Position numbers and translations under genes: made by a program. This document shows positions 58,151 to 64,000 of a stretch of DNA of 64,000 nt, in pieces. Within the stretch, counting starts at the first letter, position 1; the number at the start of each line of letters is the position of its first letter. The DNA comes from Agrypnia vestita (lineage: Eukaryota > Arthropoda > Insecta > Trichoptera > Phryganeidae): assembly GCA_016648135.1 (NCBI GenBank), contig JADDOH010023030.1, forward strand, positions 62,001-126,000. Direction: 5' to 3'. The notes beneath the pieces are model-generated. The model was not told the origin of the DNA, made no database searches, and saw only the letters and a list, made by a program, of their open reading frames with translations.

Positions 58151-58832
58151 ATTCTGAAAATAACAATATCTGGATCTTTAAGATCTTTATCCCAACACTT
58201 AATAGACGATAATAAAAATTAAAAATGTCCAGAGCGGATTTTGCAATTCTACGGCTCAAATACACTGTATTAAAAGATGATATAAGAAAGATTGTTTCTT
58301 ACAATCGTATTAATTTCTTCATCCACAGCGTCAAGATGAAATATCATGGCTAAACTTGTCATGACCGCGTTCGGCGTTATCGCGTATTCAAATCTTCCCA
58401 TCTTGACATTTGACACAGAACAATTTACATCTTTCTCCCTCCCTCTATATCATATAGAAACTTACAAAAACAAACACCGACGTAAAGCTATGTCTCGTTT
58501 ATTTTTAATTTTTATTATCGTCTATTAAGTGTTGGGATAAATATCTTAAAGATCAAGACATATCTGTCAAAAAATGTCAAGATGGGAAGATTTAAATACG
58601 CGGTAACGCCGAACGCGGTCATGACAAGCTTAGCCATGATATTTCATCTGGACACTGTGGATGAAGAAATGAATACGTTTGTAAGACACAATCTTTCTTA
58701 TATCATCTTTTAATACAGTATATTTGAGCCGTAGAATTACAAAATCCGCTCTGGACATTTTTAATTTTTATAATCGTCTATTAAGTGTTGGGATAAAGAT
58801 CTTAAAGATCCAGACATTGTTATTTTCAGAAT
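58151..58832. repeat. 682-bp long inverted repeat (hairpin locus)
   Basis: The left arm (58151-58414) and right arm (58569-58832) are near-perfect inverted copies of about 264 bp. Shared blocks include ATTCTGAAAATAACAAT, GTCCAGAGCGGATTTTG, ATGATATAAGAAAGATTGT and GTCATGACCGCGTTCGGCGT. The spacer carries a third, partial copy of the outer end (TTTTTATTATCGTCTATTAAG, 58508-58550). There is no coding capacity and no terminal target duplication was seen. Confidence 0.9.
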
Positions 58833-59466
58833 CGGGCTGATTGTCTGCTGGTATCAAGGGTATCATCTTGTAATAATCATATAGGTATTAATAAATTTGT
58901 TAGAAACAGAATATTTGTATTGATAACGGATTGTATGTTTTCCTTCTTCGTTAATATACGCACAAAAGTTATAGTAAATAATAATATTAAATAACGTATC
59001 TTCGGGAATTTAAAATGCGCCTTCCGTATAGATCGGAAGACAGGCGTATTACCTATTGGCAATAAATTAGTCACATTTACTAGGTGTGTTATTAAATATG
59101 ACATAAACGTAACGCCTCCGATGGATGTTGCGCTTAATTGCCAAGTAAATTTTACAGCGTGCCTTACGGGTTAAAAAAATAATTTAATTTGAAAAAGAAA
59201 GATTTACTACTTCCCGAAAAGCTCCGATATCTAATAATGTAGGACGTTAAATCGCATTTTTATCTGTATAAATTATACATAGTATTTGCGACTGCTTTAA
59301 TATTATCCCACGCGAAGCACAATCGCGCCGCTCATTCCAAATGCTACGGTTATTGGAAACTGCCGGAGCTTAAAAGCTACATCTTGAACTAAGTAAATGT
59401 TAATAAATTTGTTTTAGTAGTTGAGCAATAACACTCAAGCGGATAATATTATATACTTTATTTTTA
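58833..59466. other. AT-rich DNA, nothing recognised
   Basis: No feature was seen. Confidence 0.35.
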
Positions 59467-60554
59467 TACTGGCTGTCCTTACCCGGCGTTGCGCGGGTTA
59501 GGGATTAGGTTTAAAATAAATTTGTGAGGGTAAACAAAGGTTAGATTCGAATGGTATAGATTTGCATCGAAAATATATGTAGAAGCGGAGGGGAAAGGTG
59601 AAAAAAGAACAGGGAAATGTCGCACATGTTACCCGCCGAGTCCTTAATAAGTTTTCAAATTTTGAGTCCGATCGGTCAAATAGTACAGATTTGCATCGAA
59701 AATATATCAGCGGAAGGGAAGGGTTGAAATAATAGGGGGGAAATGTCGAATATGTTACCTGCCGGGTCCTAAAGAATAATTTTCCAAATTTTGAGTCCGA
59801 TCGGTCGAAAGGTACAGATTTACCTAGAAAATATATCAGGGAAGGGTTAAAAGAGTAGGGGGAAATGTAACATATATTTCCCACCGGGTCTTTAAGAATA
59901 AGTTTTCAAATTTTGAGTCCACTCGGTCAAACGTTACAGATTTGCAACGAAAATATGTCAGGGAGAAGGGAAGGGATACGAGAATAGGAAGGAAATGTTG
60001 CCTTTGTTACCCGCCGAGTCCTACAGAATAAGTTTCCAAATTTTGAGTCCGATCGGTCAAACGCTAGAGATTTGCATCGAAAATATGTCAGGGAGAGAGG
60101 AAAGGGTATGAGAATAGGGGGGAAATATTGCCTATGTTACCCGCCGGGTCCTAAAGCAATAATTATAAGCATAATAAATAAGTATGCAAAATTTAATCGA
60201 ATCGGATAAACGCACAGTGGTCGGAAAAGACAATCTGAGCGAGCGAAATTATTTTAGTGTTTATTTGTATTCTATACCCATTAAATAATAATAATAAACT
60301 AATTTAAAGATATAAAAAATAAAATAAATGTAGTATTGAAAACTTGATTTTACCACCTGACCACACTTTATATTTAATTCTAAACTTGTCTTTATGACGT
60401 CCACAATTGATCCACTTTCGACGTATTTGTCCACAAAAATTTAACAAAGTTTTTTTTATTATACCTTGTTGTATTAATCGCCCTTAAAACAGCTTTTTTT
60501 ACTTCCTTTAGAAAAGTTTCGCTCCTTTAACCATACTCCAAATAGTTTTTTTCC

Positions 60555-60770
60555 TTGGTAATCCGAGAGCTGGAAAATAAATATATTCTGAATACAGGCG
60601 TACCGAAGTGCACTCTGATTGATTTTAAATCTGTAGCTAAGGTATTAGAGAACATTAGTTTACAACAATTAGAATCAATACAGGTTAATCCCATTTTTGG
60701 CAGTCTAAGGCATGCAGAAAAAATTTACGTTATTTTGTTAAAAACAAATCGTGGCTTTGTAGAATATTAA
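60555..60770 (+). CDS. Hypothetical short frame inside repeat D
   Basis: A 71-codon frame (ELENKYILNTGVPKCTLIDF, VAKVLENISLQQLESIQVNP) with balanced, protein-like composition but no motif I know. It lies between the tandem-unit part and the GACA-rich end of repeat D, so it may be the remnant of a repeat-encoded protein. A chance frame cannot be excluded. Confidence 0.25.
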   Translation: MVIRELENKYILNTGVPKCTLIDFKSVAKVLENISLQQLESIQVNPIFGSLRHAEKIYVILLKTNRGFVEY

Positions 60771-61139
60771 TTGAACAAAAATCTGGATTATATTTTAAAA
60801 AAGTTACCTAAGTTTATCGATTCCATAGTTCGACGAACAAAATTCAAAAATATAAACACACCACTTTGGTAAAAACACTCGTATCCGACTGACAATATTT
60901 TTTTTTGCATCAACTTTATTTTTTTGCAAAAACTTTATTTTTTTGCAACAACATGTCACTTTCTGCTCGACTAGACACGACAACGAGGGGTTATTGTAGG
61001 CAATTAAATATTAGTGGGACTTTATTACCCAAGGAACTAAGTTTATTTCGCTGCATATATTTTATTTTTATTACAACTTTCGTTTTTTGAATTTTGCGCG
61101 CACAGAATCTAATTTCCAACCTTTGTGAAATGGTGTATA

Positions 61140-61165
61140 GAGAACAGACAGACAGACAGACAGAC
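61140..61165. repeat. GACA microsatellite
   Basis: About five ACAG units, probably part of the right end of repeat D. Confidence 0.85.
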
Positions 61166-61185
61166 ATTGATTTTATAGGTATAGA

Positions 61186-61751
61186 TTAGGTGTACCCATA
61201 AGTAATTAATTATTTAAGTGGCAATAAAAAAAGAATTTAACTGCATTTAATTTTATTTTTAATCGATTTAATATCCATCGTTATCTAGGACCTTTTGCCA
61301 TCTTGTTGGTAGACTTTTAAGAAAAATATGCTTCTAGGTGTTTTTAAAGCGTCATTATCAAACCCTACCGGGCGCCTACTTCGATCGCTATCAGACAAGT
61401 CGAAATCACCATCGGAAAATTTTGTAAACCAACGTTGGCAATTATTTACTTTCAATACGTCTCCATACACATCACAAATTTTCTTTGTCGCAACCGTTGC
61501 ATTAACACCCGATCGAAAATCAAACAGCATGCAATGACGTAAATGTTCTTCAGTTAGTTGGTTGTCCGCCATTTTACAACAGAGTAAGAAAAAAAATTAA
61601 ATTTAACTGTCACAAGTTACAAGACTATAATTTATATAATCAGATTATAATATTGCGTATAAAACACGTCTTTACACGTTCATTTTACTGAGCTTGACTG
61701 AAGAAAACATTCCACACCAAACGTAATTGATTACTTTTAAGAATTTTTTAA
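61186..61751 (-). mobile_element. Internally deleted mariner element
   Basis: The 3' end is TTAGGTGTACCCATAAGTAA at 61186. A degenerate copy (AAAAGTAATCAATTA for ATAAGTAATTAATTA) is found inverted near 61725-61740, giving a span of about 565 bp against ~1.3 kb for a full mariner. Both ends of the transposase gene are present, without the middle. Confidence 0.75.
61268..61572 (-). pseudogene. mariner transposase, N-terminus joined to C-terminus
   Basis: MADNQLTEEHLRHCMLFDFR starts the mariner helix-turn-helix DNA-binding region, continuing ICDVYGDVLKVNNCQRWFTK and then FSDGDFDLSDSDRSRRPVG (the usual W..(K/R)F..GDF.L.D..R.GRP block). About 75 residues in, at LKTPRSIF, it jumps to the last residues of the family. 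In the adjacent frame these read KSLPTRWQKVLDNDGY and stop, the normal LP.RW.KV....G.Y ending. The DDD catalytic domain is deleted. A frame change separates the two parts (the frame that stays open ends VYQQDGKRS). Confidence 0.85.
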
Positions 61752-63149
61752 TGAAACTACTATATTACGGGAATTGATGTCATCGAGATTGTTGTCACAA
61801 CATTTAAAGATTAAATTGTTTACAATACTGATATAACCGATCGCTCTATTTGGATGCGAATTTCGGTCTCTTACTTAAGTGCAAGAAAATAGGTCACAGG
61901 TCTTAGTATCGCGTTAGTTTTATAACCCAATACGAAGGAGAAAGCGGGAGGTTAAGAGCCTGGAACTTCGGGAACGGTATATCGCTCCAGATATCCTGAA
62001 GAAACTGAAAGCAAGGAGGCTGCATCGCAAATGAGCGTGACATATAGGGAGGGTTGATACTTCCAGCTTTAACTTAAAGATTCCGTCCTCGATTATCGAA
62101 TGAATCCCTCCATCACAACTTGGAGCATTAGTTCCACGTCGCGATCTCGGTCGTGTCATCATCGGTGATATTTAAATATTGAAATGACCCCGCAATGCAC
62201 CGCTCGAGCGCTCCGTAGCCGCTATTAACCCCTTGACCCGAGCCCGTCCATTAATTCCACCGGCCTACGCACTCCTAATAGTGCCCGCGAGCCCGGAGCA
62301 AGTCACGCCAGATGTGCTTCTATTCTGATGTGAAAGCTTTTACCAATTTTTATTTGCTTTTATTTTTAGCTCTTTGCTGTTGGAATCTAATAATTGATTT
62401 TTCACCAACTTCCGACTAGCTACAGCTCTGAAAATTTCAATATTTACGTAAAGTGGATGACTATACATTATTAAACAATTTTTTTCCATAATTTAGAGAT
62501 TATTTAGTTAAAAAATTATAATCACGTCACTCGTGTTAAATAAATAACCACGTATTCACAAGCGAGAGCCGCAGAAATAGCTGAACAACATTTCGTTGGA
62601 AAATTTGTTTTAAACTTTAAAACAACCTGTTCACTATTTGGACACTGCAACTGCATGGGTGATGTTAAAAAATCGATTACGAATGTTTGCAAAGAAAGCG
62701 TATAAAAGTGACTTTTGTCACGCGTAATACACACAAGTGCGACAAGAAAACAAATTTTCTTTTATGGTCTGCTACAGAATTGTGAAAATACCAAATCTAT
62801 TATCGAGTATAAAAAATCTTTATAACATAAAATTCAATGTCAATGAGACCGAGCGTATTATTCAAAAATCAAAACCGCAAAGTCAACGAAGAAACCCTCC
62901 AATGTCTACAAAAGAACAAGTTTAAAGTTATAAAGAACGAAAAAACGCTGATTTTATTGTTTACCTTCGATTTCAAATTTAGTTTGATGTAATATTGGTT
63001 GATATATATATAGGTAGGTGTATAAAAAAAATGCATTGAAAAACTTGTCATCTACACTAATTTCTAATATGTATCAAGAGCATAGCTGTAAAAATTTGTT
63101 TGCGATAAGAGGAAAAATAACTGAGCTTCAAAGTCTGCAGTTCATCGAC

Positions 63150-63215
63150 TTGAGGGGTTACACCACCATGGCATTTTCAAAAAATTCATCACTAATAAAT
63201 TCCGGAAATTGACTG
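63150..63215 (+). mobile_element. Possible decayed TTAA-type terminus
   Basis: TTGAGGGGTTACACCACC differs by one base from the TTAAGGGGTTACACC-type end of the family at 1588 and 38193. No opposite end or coding remains were found. Confidence 0.3.
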
Positions 63216-63764
63216 AGTTAAGCAATTTGAAGCTAGCATGTTAGATGAATTTTTAACTACTTACGGTACCGACATACCTCGTTAGCGCGAGTCCTGGAGT
63301 AAGTTGAGTTGCAGAAGCAATTCTCGATGGTATTTTACGCTGGAACGCTATGCAATAAATTTCTCCAATTTCCGAATTCTCCAAAAACGACGTCCAGACG
63401 TTTCTCAGTCCAAACGGTGACACACCGACCCGAACGAATAACAGAATCTCTTTTTATTTTATTATTATTATTATTTTCAGTATAGGTATTCTAATAAATA
63501 TTTTAAAAACATATACATTCAAAAAGTCGAATCCGTTGATAAGTATAAAAAAAACAAAAAATATTTTTAAAATTTCTGCAAGGTTTCAATAAAATTTTTT
63601 GACTTGTAGCAAAGCGAATAAATTTTAATATTTCATAAGTTACTGAAGTGATAGTCGAACGTTCTACTGAAAATAAATATTTTGAAAATAAAACGCCAGC
63701 ACGTTTGGTAATTCTGGAACGCACGGGCCGCTATTCTCTTTTTTAATTATTTTTTTGTATCGAT

Positions 63765-63865
63765 CCCGAGAATCCCAGGATTGAGGTTTTTCAATCCCGG
63801 GATTTAAGGGATCTAAAAACGTTCGGGATCCCGGGATTATAATGCCTAGCACACCCTACACCCTG
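63765..63865. mobile_element. Possible hAT-like terminus with CCCGGGAT palindromes
   Basis: On the minus strand CAGGGTGTAGGGTGTGCTAG is followed by GCATTATAATCCCGGGATCC, and further CCCGGGATT words follow inside. CAGGG...starts with subterminal palindromes suggest a hAT-type non-autonomous end. The other end was not found. Confidence 0.35.
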
Positions 63866-64000
63866 TATACACACTCAATTTCAAACTTTTGTCGAGTATC
63901 GATTTCTCGCTGAACGTCGCGTCGTTTCTGCCAAAATGGTCGAAACCAAATTCAGAACCGAATGTTCGGACGGACGAATATACATGACACGATTGTATAC

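Larger units (their letters stand above)
59467..61187 (+). repeat. Dispersed repeat D, longest copy
   Basis: It begins ACTGGCTGTCCTTACCCGGC followed by GTTGCGCGGGTTA. Internal units of 122-130 bp start at about 59628, 59754, 59876, 60006 and 60136, each with TTTTGAGTCCGATCGGTC, ACAGATTTGCAT and GAAAATAT. The probable far end is a GACA run (AACAGACAGACAGACAGACA) plus TTTTATAGGTATAGATT at about 61150-61187. Between 60180 and 61090 lies unrelated AT-rich DNA with one unrecognised frame. The mariner relic starts right after the end. Confidence 0.65.
61752..64000. other. Mixed DNA, no supported gene
   Basis: Two possible transposon ends are listed separately. The 61900-62330 part is GC-richer, with no recognisable frame. 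A TTATTATTATTATT run lies near 63463. Confidence 0.3.

Noticed and set aside
59498..59884. 128-codon minus-strand frame with repeated SVPFDRSD-like motif as a gene
   Set aside because: It is a translation of the 126-bp tandem units of repeat D. I kept the in-frame periodicity as a finding, not as a gene.

Overview
The window looks like intergenic or intronic DNA from an insect, or at least an arthropod. It is strongly AT-rich, has no long open reading frame, no operon-like gene packing and no rRNA or intact tRNA gene. It carries animal mobile elements (mariner, a DUF4817-type Tc1/mariner, hAT, RTE and CR1/L2-like LINEs, Penelope-like elements, LTR pieces, tRNA-derived SINEs). A short TTAGG-type degenerate array matches the common insect telomere unit. 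I found no host gene I would defend; two multi-residue hydrophobic reading frames (292-735 and 45057-45292, both minus) are offered only as possible exons.

Layout. 1-9.8 kb: repeat fragments, a TTAA-bounded deletion derivative of a DNA transposon (3354-4109), a hammerhead-like motif, a GC-rich island, and a 1.0-kb hAT relic with an exact 8-bp target duplication (8550-9549). 10-23.4 kb: another TTAA element (10027-11062), MITEs, a fragment of a third TTAA family (16431-17010), a complete but dead 1.3-kb Tc1/mariner element (19440-20747), a SINE and a TTAA MITE (22651-23364). 24-39.3 kb: decayed LINE reverse transcriptase, an RTE LINE tail with a tandem duplication, a perfect 103-bp inverted repeat carrying a hammerhead-like core, LTR-like DNA and a CR1/L2-type LINE 3' end with an (ATT)n tail. 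42.9-50 kb is the richest part: a TA-flanked MITE, a 1.56-kb TTAA transposon with two ends of a Mutator-like transposase (45353-46916), a Penelope-like element with a GIY-YIG endonuclease (47300-48120), and, starting at the next base pairs, a TTAA terminus followed by a decayed YqaJ (lambda-exonuclease-like) gene. 50-64 kb: SINEs, fold-back elements, a solo LTR with 4-bp target duplication, a second LTR, a 680-bp hairpin locus, a large dispersed repeat with internal 126-bp units, and an internally deleted mariner.

Two themes stand out. First, at least three separate elements bounded by TTAAGGGG-type ends carry recognisable remains of the C-terminus of one orphan transposase family, and a fourth TTAA end borders a YqaJ nuclease gene, which suggests a two-protein (transposase plus nuclease) TTAA transposon group. 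Second, six hammerhead-ribozyme-like motifs lie in 64 kb, one beside a Penelope-like element, consistent with the known hammerheads of Penelope-like retroelements. All assignments come from reading the sequence and from memory of the families; no database search or folding program was run.
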